From CAIZGX01 sp044374295 (lineage in GTDB: Bacteria > Bacteroidota > Bacteroidia > Flavobacteriales_D > Sanyastnellaceae): a stretch of DNA of 21,934 nt. Shown here in pieces: positions 6,848-14,864 of the stretch; position 1 is the stretch's first letter, and every line of letters begins with the position of its first letter. Both the position numbers and the translations under genes were made by a program. The stretch covers positions 1-21,934 of the forward strand of contig JBILOU010000034.1 in assembly GCA_044374295.1 (NCBI GenBank), read 5' to 3'. The notes beneath the pieces were generated by a model. That model had not been told where the DNA came from. It ran no database searches and saw nothing but the letters and a program-made list of their open reading frames with translations.

Positions 6848-8749
6848 ATGAATAAAAAACTTTGTGCTGTCTTATTGTTGTTCGTGCCTTTTGTTTTGCT
6901 TGCGCAAGACTCACTGCCGCATGTTTCCATAATGCCTTTGGAGATTATTTCCGAGCGCAGTTTGAAAGCAGATGAACTGCACGCAGTAGACTCTACTCTT
7001 TTGCTCCGTTCCTCATCTTTAGACATAGCCGCTGCACTGCAACGGTCGGGTATAGGAATGGTGAACAGTTATGGAGCGCCTGGATCCATTGCATCGTTCC
7101 GTTTGGGCGGAATGAGTTCGAACTATGTAACTGTTGAATTAAACGGAGCCGTCTTGAACTCTCCAACACTGGGCATGGCAGACCTTTCGCTTATTCCTTC
7201 CTTCTTCATTCAATCGGCATCGCTTGGAGAACGGAACTTCAGCGGCTTTCAGCGGAACCTAGGTCTTGCCGCAAACCTTCGTTTGGAGTCGAGCACCGCT
7301 ACAAAAAATGAAGTTTCCTTCGAAAGCACGGTGACTTCCTTACAGAATATCTTTTATGGAATGTCGGTTTCAAGGAAACGTGATCAATGGAAATGGAACA
7401 TCCGCGCATTTCAATCCCGCAATGAAAATAAATTCTCGTACAGAGATGTTCAGCAATGGGAAGCTCCGCTAGTTCTTCAAACGAATAACAACAATATTTC
7501 GCAAGGTGTTCAGAGTAATCTTGTCTATTCAGGAAAGAAGCGAACCCATTACTTCAACACCATGGCGGTTAATCGATACGCATTGTTGCCTTCTGTTATG
7601 GGCGGAGTAAGTGGCACAAACGCCAATCAACGAGATGATCTGTTTCAGTCTACTTTTTATTGTGAAGGAAAGAGCAAAGATGTTTTTTCATCCATGCATT
7701 TTCAATCGAAACAAGGTGTTTCAATCACTCTTTCGAATCAAGAATATTCAAGCAACATAGTTTCAAGTCAAATTCAAACAAACCAAGTCAATGCATTTGT
7801 AAACGGATCTTTGCAAATGCGCCGAGCCTTGTTTCAGTTGAATCCCACTGTTGGCTTAACGTCATTGCAATACCGAGATTGGAATCAAGAAGTAAATTGG
7901 AAAGGAGGTTCGCTTTGGGCGTCCTATATTCAAGATTTAGCGAAAGGAAAATTCAAATTAGTGTCTTGGATCAAGCCGGAATGGCGTTCAGATCGAAGTC
8001 CAATTGTGAGCGGGGAAGTCGGCTTGGAACTTCCATATAAAATGAAAGGTGTGAGTTCACAATTCTCTCTTTCGGGTAGCGTGAAATCGCGCATGCCTTC
8101 CGCAAATGATTTGTATTGGGTACAAGGTGGAAACCCGGAACTGCTCTCTGAAAAGGCGAAGTGGATTCAGTTCAAATGGGACAATAAAATTGATTTCCAA
8201 GAGAGAAAATCGATTCAATTCCAGATAAACGCAAAGGCCGGTAATGTTGAGAATTGGATTCAGTGGCTACCCACGCCGGAAGATATTTGGTTGGCAAGCA
8301 ATTTTAAATCTGTTTCAATGAAACAAATTGAGGCAGTCTCTGCATTGAAGTTGCCTGTGGCTAACGATAATTTTATTTTCTCTGTTCGAACAGAGTTCAC
8401 CAGAACTACCGCCTCTAACATCGGAAGTCCGGGCGTTTTTAATATTGTTTACACCCCTCAAGTGCGTGCCTCTGCCAATGCTCAATACACGCACCGCGGA
8501 TGGTCGTTTATGTTTTCGAATTCATTTGTTTCGAAACGATTCACCGATGAGGGGAATACAGATTTTTATGCATTGCCTTTTTTCAATGTATTCAATGTTT
8601 GTTTGAATAGAGATTGGAAAATGAAAGAGAACACATTCTCTACGCAATTTGAAATTCAAAATGTTTTCAATACCGAATATCAGTGGTTACGAGGATACGC
8701 AATGCCTGGAAGGGTATACTCTTTAAGTTTTAAATTTTTTATTCACTAA
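6848..8749 (+). CDS. btuB: BtuB-like TonB-dependent cobalamin receptor
   Basis: 633-residue outer-membrane receptor. It has a signal peptide (MNKKLCAVLLLFVPFVLLAQ), a plug domain at about 55-125 (LDIAAALQRSGIGMVNSYG, FRLGGMSSNYVTVELNG, LSLIPSFFIQSASL), then alternating hydrophobic strands of a barrel. Typical late barrel phrases are GGNPELLSEKAKW and IQNVFNTEYQWLRGYAMPGR, ending on the aromatic strand YSLSFKFFIH expected for an outer-membrane barrel. The substrate is assigned from the cobalamin riboswitch directly upstream and the BtuG-like lipoprotein 12 bases downstream. It is on the short side for the family and has no carboxypeptidase-like N-terminal extension as in SusC. No inner-membrane BtuCDF genes are in the window, so transport across the inner membrane must be encoded elsewhere. 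Confidence 0.9.
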   Translation: MNKKLCAVLLLFVPFVLLAQDSLPHVSIMPLEIISERSLKADELHAVDSTLLLRSSSLDIAAALQRSGIGMVNSYGAPGSIASFRLGGMSSNYVTVELNGAVLNSPTLGMADLSLIPSFFIQSASLGERNFSGFQRNLGLAANLRLESSTATKNEVSFESTVTSLQNIFYGMSVSRKRDQWKWNIRAFQSRNENKFSYRDVQQWEAPLVLQTNNNNISQGVQSNLVYSGKKRTHYFNTMAVNRYALLPSVMGGVSGTNANQRDDLFQSTFYCEGKSKDVFSSMHFQSKQGVSITLSNQEYSSNIVSSQIQTNQVNAFVNGSLQMRRALFQLNPTVGLTSLQYRDWNQEVNWKGGSLWASYIQDLAKGKFKLVSWIKPEWRSDRSPIVSGEVGLELPYKMKGVSSQFSLSGSVKSRMPSANDLYWVQGGNPELLSEKAKWIQFKWDNKIDFQERKSIQFQINAKAGNVENWIQWLPTPEDIWLASNFKSVSMKQIEAVSALKLPVANDNFIFSVRTEFTRTTASNIGSPGVFNIVYTPQVRASANAQYTHRGWSFMFSNSFVSKRFTDEGNTDFYALPFFNVFNVCLNRDWKMKENTFSTQFEIQNVFNTEYQWLRGYAMPGRVYSLSFKFFIH

Positions 8750-8761
8750 ATACATAAAATT

Positions 8762-9805
8762 ATGAAGTTGAAATTTTTGTCTGTTTTTTTATTCTCACTC
8801 ATTCTAGTGTCTTGCGATAAATGCAAGACCGATGAACCAGAGGTGGCTGATTATTCAAGTGGTGCCTATATTATCAATGAAGGTTCATTTGGTAATTTAA
8901 ATGGAAGCGTCACATGGACCTTGAATAATGTCTTGGTCGCAAACCCCTTTGCAGATGCCAATGGCACTGCCTTAGGCGATGTTATTTCAGATTTCGATGT
9001 GTTGAATGGTAAGTTCTATGCGGTGTCGAATTCGACCGCGAAAGTTATCGTAATGAATGCAACAACGTTTAAAGTGGAAGCAGAAATTACAGGATTTGCA
9101 TACCCACGATCATTTCAATATGTGGGAAATGGAATGGCTGCAGTAACCGATGGTTCGTTAGATGGAAGTGTTAAGTGGGTAGATCTTTCAACCAATACTA
9201 TTACGTCATCAACGTCAGTTGGACTAGGACCTGAAGGCATGTGCGTATATGGCGACAGACTGTATGTGTGTAATAGCGGTGGATGGGACATAGACAACAG
9301 AGTTTCAGTAATTGATATTTCATCACAATCCGTTCTAACATCTGTTCAAGTAGGTGATAGACCAGTTGAAATACAAGCAGATGCAAACGGCATGCTTTGG
9401 GTGTTGTGTAGCGGCGAGACGCAGTACGACGAGAACTGGACGCAGATAATTGGACATACACCTGCTGCATTGGCACAAATCAATTCAGTTGATAATTCAG
9501 TTTCAACATTTGACGTTGGAATTATAGGAGATCATCCACTTCATATGGCGAAAGATGAAGTCAATCATAAGATTTATATTTCGAATACCACATTGTTGTC
9601 GTTCGACATGCAAACGTCTATCATCACCGACTTCTTGACGCAAGCGTCACAGGGTATTTCAGTAAATCCTGCAACACAAGAGGTGTGGGTATGCGGAGAA
9701 ACGAATTATGCATCACCTTCAACAGTGAGAGTATACAGTTCAACAGGTACTTATGTGAAGGAAGTAACCGCTGGCATTGCCGCATGGAAAGTAGAGTTTA
9801 ACTAA
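8762..9805 (+). CDS. BtuG-like beta-propeller lipoprotein (YncE/DUF5074-type)
   Basis: 347-residue lipoprotein: MKLKFLSVFLFSLILVSC with lipobox Cys18, then an acidic, Lys-containing stretch (DKCKTDEPE). The rest is a run of propeller-like blades: GKFYAVSNSTAKVIVMN (about 80-96), NGMAAVTDGSLDGSVKWVDL, GDRLYVCNSGGW...VSVIDISS, NGMLWVLCSG, HKIYISNTTLLSFDM and QEVWVCGETN...VRVYSS. Bacteroides BtuG proteins are surface propeller lipoproteins that capture cobalamin with extreme affinity and hand it to BtuB. Position directly after the receptor, under the same riboswitch, and fold type all agree. That this protein itself binds cobalamin is inference. It lacks a visible Shine-Dalgarno site and ends before a strong terminator. 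Confidence 0.85.
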   Translation: MKLKFLSVFLFSLILVSCDKCKTDEPEVADYSSGAYIINEGSFGNLNGSVTWTLNNVLVANPFADANGTALGDVISDFDVLNGKFYAVSNSTAKVIVMNATTFKVEAEITGFAYPRSFQYVGNGMAAVTDGSLDGSVKWVDLSTNTITSSTSVGLGPEGMCVYGDRLYVCNSGGWDIDNRVSVIDISSQSVLTSVQVGDRPVEIQADANGMLWVLCSGETQYDENWTQIIGHTPAALAQINSVDNSVSTFDVGIIGDHPLHMAKDEVNHKIYISNTTLLSFDMQTSIITDFLTQASQGISVNPATQEVWVCGETNYASPSTVRVYSSTGTYVKEVTAGIAAWKVEFN

Positions 9806-9823
9806 GATTAATTATACCCCAAT

Positions 9824-9853
9824 AAAAAAGCCGCTTCATTGAAGCGGCTTTTT
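9824..9853. terminator. Bidirectional rho-independent terminator
   Basis: Perfect 8-bp stem GCCGCTTC (9830-9837) and GAAGCGGC (9841-9848) with loop ATT, flanked by A6 on the left and T5 on the right, so it reads as a terminator on both strands. It separates the convergent propeller gene (ends 9805) and the small exported protein gene (ends 9872). Confidence 0.95.
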
Positions 9854-9871
9854 CTATGCGATGAAATATTC

Positions 9872-10216
9872 TTATTTCTGTTCTACGAATTTTCCGTTTT
9901 GTTTTACCAAGTGAATATGAGCAGCAGTTGCTGTAAGATTCACATTGTTGTTCGATTGACAAAGAACCAATCCACCAGTTGTTGTGCGGACACTGTAGGA
10001 AATTCCAATTAAAGTTCTGTTTGCATCGAACTGAGGAGTGTATTGAAAATCTAAACCTTGTGCAATCATTTCATTTCGCAATTGAAACAATTGCTCACGA
10101 GTGGTGCTTGTTGAAAGGGTAAGGTTCACTTCATTGCTTGAAACAATGTTTTGTGCCATAACAGAAGTGCCTATTGTAAGCGCTGCAACAACTAAAAGAG
10201 AACGAAGAGTTTTCAT
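9872..10216 (-). CDS. Small exported protein of unknown function
   Basis: 114 residues with a signal peptide (MKTLRSLLVVAALTIGTSVMA, cut before QN). The mature 93 residues read like one small alpha/beta domain: a strand (NEVNLTLSTS), a helix starting at TREQLFQLRNEMIAQG, then two strands around FQYTPQFD and LIGISYSV. The pattern of a helix followed by L-x-G-I-x-Y resembles small domains attached to BlaR/M56-type or TonB-related proteins in Bacteroidota, but here it stands alone and I do not assign a function. Monocistronic: terminator downstream, divergent HEAT-like gene upstream. The leader contains TATAATTG, one mismatch from TAnnTTTG. Confidence 0.75.
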   Translation of the reverse strand: MKTLRSLLVVAALTIGTSVMAQNIVSSNEVNLTLSTSTTREQLFQLRNEMIAQGLDFQYTPQFDANRTLIGISYSVRTTTGGLVLCQSNNNVNLTATAAHIHLVKQNGKFVEQK

Positions 10217-10258
10217 AGGTTTAAATCTTTACACAATTATACAAATAGTTTTTATTTA

Positions 10259-10318
10259 ATGATGAGCGAAATGAAAAATATTCTATTCGATTTATGAACT
10301 ATTTTCGCCGCTCATCAT
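10259..10318. promoter_or_regulatory. 10-bp inverted repeat in a divergent promoter region
   Basis: ATGATGAGCG (10259-10268) and CGCTCATCAT (10309-10318) are exact inverse complements separated by 40 bases. They lie in the 116-bp gap between the divergent starts at 10216 and 10333. A near -7 element for the + gene (TATTTTCG, 10300-10307) abuts the right arm. Could be a two-site operator or a stem; no evidence decides. Confidence 0.45.
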
Positions 10319-10332
10319 AATCCTAACGAAAA

Positions 10333-10860
10333 GTGAGCCAAAAATTGTCTTCTTCCGAATTGCGCATTCAGCTTATGTCTTCAGACGAGTCTATTGCACT
10401 AGCTGCAATTGAGCAATTGAAATCAAATGGTAAGTCCAGTGCCATAGCTTCGTTGCTTGAAGCATTGGCTTCTTCGGAGTATGATTCGGTGAAGAGAGAG
10501 GCACGCGAAATGCTTTCAGCCATGCGTGTTAAAAACGCAGAAGAGGAATTGGTGCAAGCACTTTTCGATGTTAAGTACAAAAACATTCAAGTAGAAATTC
10601 TTCAGTTTTTATGGAGCAACGGTTTCTCCGCAGCTGGACAATTGCATACGTTGGTTGAAGTGGCTGTTAAGAACGGGCTTCAGGGCATGTTAGAACTCCT
10701 AAGTATACTCGAAGTAGAAGAGGGCGTTTATTCTGAAGAGGAACAACTCGGTGCCATGAGTTTCCTTCGCAGCACTCCTCAGGAGAACTTCACAAGAGAA
10801 GAGAAAATTCTATTCAACGACATCCTCCGCTCAATAGACACGCTTATCATAAACGAATAG
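10333..10860 (+). CDS. HEAT-repeat-like cytoplasmic protein
   Basis: 175 residues, no signal peptide or membrane segment. The first half reads as HEAT/ARM-like helical pairs: SSDESIALAAIEQLKSNGK, SAIASLLEALASSEYDSVKREAREMLSAM and NAEEELVQALFDVKYKNIQVEILQFLW. The second half is acidic and helical, ending at DILRSIDTLIINE. Such scaffolds usually bind proteins; no catalytic motif is present. The start is a GTG at 10333 because the next in-frame Met (residue 15) would cut into the first helix. Stop TAG is followed eight bases later by hairpin array 2 in place of a normal terminator. Confidence 0.8.
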   Translation: MSQKLSSSELRIQLMSSDESIALAAIEQLKSNGKSSAIASLLEALASSEYDSVKREAREMLSAMRVKNAEEELVQALFDVKYKNIQVEILQFLWSNGFSAAGQLHTLVEVAVKNGLQGMLELLSILEVEEGVYSEEEQLGAMSFLRSTPQENFTREEKILFNDILRSIDTLIINE

Positions 10861-10868
10861 ACCTCGCG

Positions 10869-10936
10869 TCATCAATCGAAGATTGTCATCACGCAGTGTC
10901 ATCCGTGTAACGGTCATCACAACGTGTTGTGTTATC
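10869..10936. repeat. Array 2: four variable-stem hairpins joined by TCAT
   Basis: TCATC (10869-10873) is followed by CAATC-GAA-GATTG (10873-10885), CAC-GCA-GTG (10890-10898), CCGT-GTA-ACGG (10903-10913) and CACAAC-GT-GTTGTG (10918-10931), each followed by TCATC except the last, which has TTATC. The last hairpin is identical to the sixth hairpin of array 1. The TTATC supplies the TAA stop of the minus-strand CHU_C gene. Located between convergent genes, as array 1 is. Confidence 0.9.
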
Positions 10937-13900
10937 TCACTAACGTAACCGTCCCTTTGTATTCCTCAGCCTCACCGTTGAAACCTTTAATGGTAGCGAC
11001 ATAACTGTATACGTCATTCTGACAATACGTATCGTTGTTTCCGCGGTGATCACCGATCCAAGCGTCTTCAATGTTGGTGGAGTAATATACTTGATCTCCC
11101 CAACGGTCAAAGATTCTAATTTCGAATGAAAGAACACTGCTCGCTTGAACCATAAATACATCGTTCAAACCGTCGTTATTCGGCGTGAATGAATTTGGAA
11201 TATAAAGCAAAGGAGGGAAGGTAATGGTGAAGCTATTGCTTGCTGTGCAACCGATTGAGTTAGTAACATTGAAGTACACAGTTGTTTCACCGAATCCGTC
11301 AAAGGTGTAGTTAACGCTCGGATTGGTTAGAACTTCTCCGCCTGGGAAAATCCATTCGTACGAACAGTTAATACATGGCGGGGTGTCTACATTAATGAAA
11401 TCGTAGGTGTATCCTGAAGGATTGTCTGCAGTGAACTGTGCGTCAACCGGAATAACATCAACAAAAATGTCTTCTGAAATAAATTGACCACACATGTCAC
11501 TGGCTGTTACAGTGTAGGTAGAAGGTGAGGTAAGATCAGCATAGGTAGCCGTGTTGCCGTTGCTGTTGTTTGTCCAAGTGTATGTAAATCCACCCCCACC
11601 GCCAGTCGCTTGAGCAAATAAGTTTGCTGTTCCTAAAACGCAAACTGCGGTGTCTGGTGAAGCTGTTAAAATAAGCGGTAGGTTCGGAATGAAAATCATT
11701 AAGGTGTCTGAATCGGTCTGATTACAAGCATCAGTGATTATTGCAATAACTTGCTCGTCAACCGGAGTGACAATAGAAAAGGTAGTTCCATTTCCTGTTA
11801 CGGCATTGTCTACCAGCCAATCGAAACTGTTACCTCCAGAACCACCCGAAATGATTGGAGTAAGTACGTTGTTATCTAAACATCCTGCGGTGATATCGTT
11901 GCCCAGATCAATGAAAACAGGAGGATTCGTAATCGTAATCGGAACTGAGGCATTCGCTGTAGATCCGCATCCGTCTGTTACGGTAAGTCCAACTGTTGTT
12001 GAAGTTCCTGGAGTTAAAGTGTAGTTTACACTTGTTGCTGTTGGAGTTCCGTTGTTGTTCCAGGCATACGACATTGCTCCACCGCCACCTGTAACAGTAG
12101 GCTGAATAGTAAATGGAGTAATACAGTTTCCAGCCAAAGTAGCAGGAAGGGTTACAGCCAATGGTGGCGCTTCAACAGTAATAATAATGTCTTCAGATGC
12201 GAATTGTCCGCACCCGTCGCTCACCTCGACAAGGACAGTGGCTTGAGAAATAATTCCCGTATTGTCATAGATATTGTCCCATTCATCCCATTCATAAACA
12301 TTGTTTGTATACCAACTGTATGAATAGAATCCATCGCCACCCGTTACTGTTGCAGGAATGGTGAAGAAAGTCAAACAAGGAGCGTTAACCGTGTCAGGAA
12401 CAGTGATAACTAGTGGTGGAATATTTAGAGAAACTTGTATTTGGTCAGTAGCCACAAGTCCGCAACCATCTACCACTTCAACATTTACCGTTCCAGGTCC
12501 ATTCCAAGAGCCGAAGAACAACGAATTGCCCCATCCAAAGAGATTCGCACCGTTCTCATCGGTCCACATATAAGTATAAGCACCGTCGCCTCCTGTTGTT
12601 GTGGCGGTAATGTTTACACTCTCGTTACAACCGATAGTAATATCTCCGTTGTCAATATTCGTAACCAATTGAGGGAAAACAAGAATGTTAACTGGGAAGT
12701 TGGTGTTTCCACCAGGCCATCCGCAGGTGTCTGTAACCGTTAAGAAATAGGTTGTTGAGTTTAGTGGGGAAACATCGATTGTCGAGGCAGATTCACCAGT
12801 GCTCCAGTCGTATACGTAATTGCCATATCCACCAGTTATTGTGGGTACAAGAGTTGCGGACACGCCCTGACATAAATCTTGCGGATATCCGGTTACTACA
12901 ATAGGATCTGGTACATCGGCCACGAAGAAATCGAAATTACTTACCAAACCAGAGCCGTTACAAGCAGCCAAATTCAATATATCCATATTAACGGTTTCAA
13001 TACCTTCAGTTAGTCCATCTGAAAAAGCATCAATCTCGAACGAAACAGAAGCAACTCCCGGAGGGAAGATTATGGTGTCAGGCATTAAGGTGAAGTCTAC
13101 ACCGTTAACAGCAGTGCCGGTCCAAGTAATGATACACATGTCTTGGATAGAAAGGTCACTTACTTCTGGACGTGTAAATGTCAAAGTCGCTTCTCCGCAG
13201 TCCTCAAATAAAGTCTCTTCATTCGGACCACCCGCATTCAAAGTCAAATTAACGTCAACAACGGCATTACTCGAAAAAGATCCTTCTTCTAGAATTACCG
13301 CAGATTCAAGCGCGGTGTCGGTTCCGTCTGCAATAGCCAACTTAATGTGATAGGTCTCACCGCATTGAACCAAAGCCCATGCTTCCAAGGTAACCGTATA
13401 TCCATTCAGATATATTCCAACGTTAGGTTGATTGTCAATGTAGTAAGCACTATTCAACACGTTGTTTACAGAGCTAATGGTAATTGGCAGTGGTGGAGTC
13501 GTATTTGGTAATTGAGCAATGTTCACCGCTCCTCCAGGAAATCCGGCTGGTGCAGCATAAGGACCGGTAAGCCCGGGTCCAGAAAGTAAGAATGCGAAGA
13601 TGTCGTTGTATGAGGAATTCACCCAAGTCAAGTATTCATCACTTCCGAAAATATAATTGAAACGCAAGGTGTCACCTGTAGGCACGAAATCGAATTCAAG
13701 AATGGCCACGTCGTTCACACTTCCCACTGAAAATGATTGTCCGATAAGCGGCGGAACTGAGTTTGCAATAGACAAAAGGGCTGCGTCTCCAGAAACTTCA
13801 CAAGTTCCATCTAAGAATGCAGTCGAATTTTGATCGACAATCGTAGCCACAGCCTCAGAAGAAAGGGCAATACCACCATCAATCGATAATCCAATCGAGT

Positions 13901-14087
13901 TTCCTCCGGTGATGTACCCAATTTGTTGAGGGCAGCCAGTAAATGAAATATTCGTGGCAGCCACACCGCTTCCCAACAAAACGTCTTGAACGTATTCCTG
14001 AATCGTTAATGTTTGAAGCTGAAGTTGAGCACTAGCGGCACTTGCCGAGCACAAAAGTGAAAGTATGAAGAATAACTTTTTAGTCAT
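10932..14087 (-). CDS. T9SS-exported multidomain surface protein with CHU_C C-terminal domain
   Basis: 1051 residues from the ATG at 14087, chosen because it begins a proper signal peptide (MTKKLFFILSLLCSASAASA); the 31-codon extension upstream does not. Order: choice-of-anchor L-type domain (about 22-270, with FNYIFGSDEYLTWV at 143-156 and ALVQCGETYHIKLAIADG), Calx-beta-like domain (about 290-390, FTLMPDTIIFPPG), six tandem Ig/SprB-like repeats of about 80 residues (394-880), each with a TGG(D/G)G or similar turn followed by an aromatic-W strand and a TDxCG-like end, one PKD-like domain (881-958), and the gliding motility-associated C-terminal domain (960-1051: YIPNSFTPNNDGLNDVF, RIFDRWGDQVYYS, GTVTLVR). 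The last is a type B T9SS sorting signal, so export to the cell surface or medium is expected. Adhesin role is inference. No transport genes are nearby. Confidence 0.95.
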   Translation of the reverse strand: MTKKLFFILSLLCSASAASAQLQLQTLTIQEYVQDVLLGSGVAATNISFTGCPQQIGYITGGNSIGLSIDGGIALSSEAVATIVDQNSTAFLDGTCEVSGDAALLSIANSVPPLIGQSFSVGSVNDVAILEFDFVPTGDTLRFNYIFGSDEYLTWVNSSYNDIFAFLLSGPGLTGPYAAPAGFPGGAVNIAQLPNTTPPLPITISSVNNVLNSAYYIDNQPNVGIYLNGYTVTLEAWALVQCGETYHIKLAIADGTDTALESAVILEEGSFSSNAVVDVNLTLNAGGPNEETLFEDCGEATLTFTRPEVSDLSIQDMCIITWTGTAVNGVDFTLMPDTIIFPPGVASVSFEIDAFSDGLTEGIETVNMDILNLAACNGSGLVSNFDFFVADVPDPIVVTGYPQDLCQGVSATLVPTITGGYGNYVYDWSTGESASTIDVSPLNSTTYFLTVTDTCGWPGGNTNFPVNILVFPQLVTNIDNGDITIGCNESVNITATTTGGDGAYTYMWTDENGANLFGWGNSLFFGSWNGPGTVNVEVVDGCGLVATDQIQVSLNIPPLVITVPDTVNAPCLTFFTIPATVTGGDGFYSYSWYTNNVYEWDEWDNIYDNTGIISQATVLVEVSDGCGQFASEDIIITVEAPPLAVTLPATLAGNCITPFTIQPTVTGGGGAMSYAWNNNGTPTATSVNYTLTPGTSTTVGLTVTDGCGSTANASVPITITNPPVFIDLGNDITAGCLDNNVLTPIISGGSGGNSFDWLVDNAVTGNGTTFSIVTPVDEQVIAIITDACNQTDSDTLMIFIPNLPLILTASPDTAVCVLGTANLFAQATGGGGGFTYTWTNNSNGNTATYADLTSPSTYTVTASDMCGQFISEDIFVDVIPVDAQFTADNPSGYTYDFINVDTPPCINCSYEWIFPGGEVLTNPSVNYTFDGFGETTVYFNVTNSIGCTASNSFTITFPPLLYIPNSFTPNNDGLNDVFMVQASSVLSFEIRIFDRWGDQVYYSTNIEDAWIGDHRGNNDTYCQNDVYSYVATIKGFNGEAEEYKGTVTLVR

Positions 14088-14114
14088 AATAGGTTTTTGA
14101 CATCTACAAGACTG

Positions 14115-14122
14115 CAAAGTTA
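14115..14122 (-). promoter_or_regulatory. Bacteroidota -7 element TAACTTTG for the CHU_C gene
   Basis: Exact TAnnTTTG on the minus strand, 27 bases before the ATG at 14087. A start site around 14108 would leave a leader of about 20 bases. No good -33 TTTG is visible. Confidence 0.5.
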
Positions 14123-14159
14123 AGCAATTGGTTGCCGCACATTTTATTTTTAATGAGTC

Positions 14160-14167
14160 TATATTTG
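14160..14167 (+). promoter_or_regulatory. Bacteroidota -7 element TATATTTG before the methyltransferase
   Basis: Exact TAnnTTTG on the + strand, ending four bases before the ATG at 14172. As at 6594-6601, transcription would begin about at the start codon. Upstream TTG at 14132-14134 is 25 bases away, slightly more than the usual spacing. Confidence 0.5.
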
Positions 14168-14171
14168 TTGA

Positions 14172-14864
14172 ATGGCGCATGATATTCTCGGTTCAGCAAT
14201 TGAATCCTATTTTCTCAGCAAAGACGACACGCCTGTTCGCGTTTTTATCAATAGAAATGAGGAACCAGAAATGCACCCGAGTATTTTTTTTCGTCATTAC
14301 AGAAACATGTTGAAATACGAGAAAATTGCATTGAAGGAAAGTCAGGGTAAAGTTCTCGATCTGGGCTGTGGTGCAGGATGCCATGCTCTCTATCTTCAAG
14401 GCAAGGGACTCGATGTTACTGCGGTGGAAATTTCAAAGAAAAGCGCCAAGGTTGCTCAGAAAAGAGGAGTTGAGAAGGTAATCAACGAAGATTGGAGAAA
14501 TTTGAGTTTGAAGAATTTTGACACCGTCTTGGTTCTAATGAACGGAATGGGTCTTGCTGAATCACCGGCCGAACTGAAGATTATGTTTCGGAAATTGAAG
14601 GGTTTTTTGAGTAAGTCTGGCTCTATTCTTATAGACAGCACCGATGTTACCTATGCCAAAGCCGATTGGCCCATGCTCGATTCAGAATATTTTGGTAAGG
14701 TTCAGTTTGAACTGAAATACAAAGGGAAAACGCAATGTTTTCCCTGGTTGTTTATCGACTTCGAGACAGCTATTCAAACTGCGAAGTCTATAAGACTGCA
14801 TGTTGAAGTTTTGGAAAGAGCCCGTAACGGGCACTTCCTTCTGAGATTAAGCAAAATGAGCTAA
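14172..14864 (+). CDS. Class I SAM-dependent methyltransferase
   Basis: 230 residues. Motif I is VLDLGCGAGCHALYL (61-75), followed by an acidic motif II end (VTAVEIS) and a motif IV-like strand (FDTVLVLMNGMGLAESP) where the substrate-facing residues would lie. The N-terminal MAHDILGSAIESYFLSKDD plus HPSIFFRHYRNM is a lid-like extension common in small-molecule methyltransferases of Bacteroidota. The substrate cannot be told. The ATG at 14172 is leaderless-like (see promoter). The 3' end overlaps the convergent sigma factor gene by 18 bases (14847-14864), an arrangement that would create antisense RNA at both ends. Confidence 0.88.
   Translation: MAHDILGSAIESYFLSKDDTPVRVFINRNEEPEMHPSIFFRHYRNMLKYEKIALKESQGKVLDLGCGAGCHALYLQGKGLDVTAVEISKKSAKVAQKRGVEKVINEDWRNLSLKNFDTVLVLMNGMGLAESPAELKIMFRKLKGFLSKSGSILIDSTDVTYAKADWPMLDSEYFGKVQFELKYKGKTQCFPWLFIDFETAIQTAKSIRLHVEVLERARNGHFLLRLSKMS
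14820..14832. repeat. Isolated hairpin GCCCG-TAA-CGGGC
   Basis: Perfect 5-bp stem with a TAA triloop, in the last codons of the methyltransferase and 14 bases past the stop of the convergent sigma gene. Its geometry equals the array hairpins, but it lacks TCAT or ATTC linkers. It may end sigma-gene transcription; no T-run follows. Confidence 0.5.

Noticed and set aside
14088..14180. N-terminal extension of the CHU_C protein from 14180
   Set aside because: The extension precedes a perfect signal peptide, overlaps the divergent methyltransferase start and covers the TAACTTTG promoter box.
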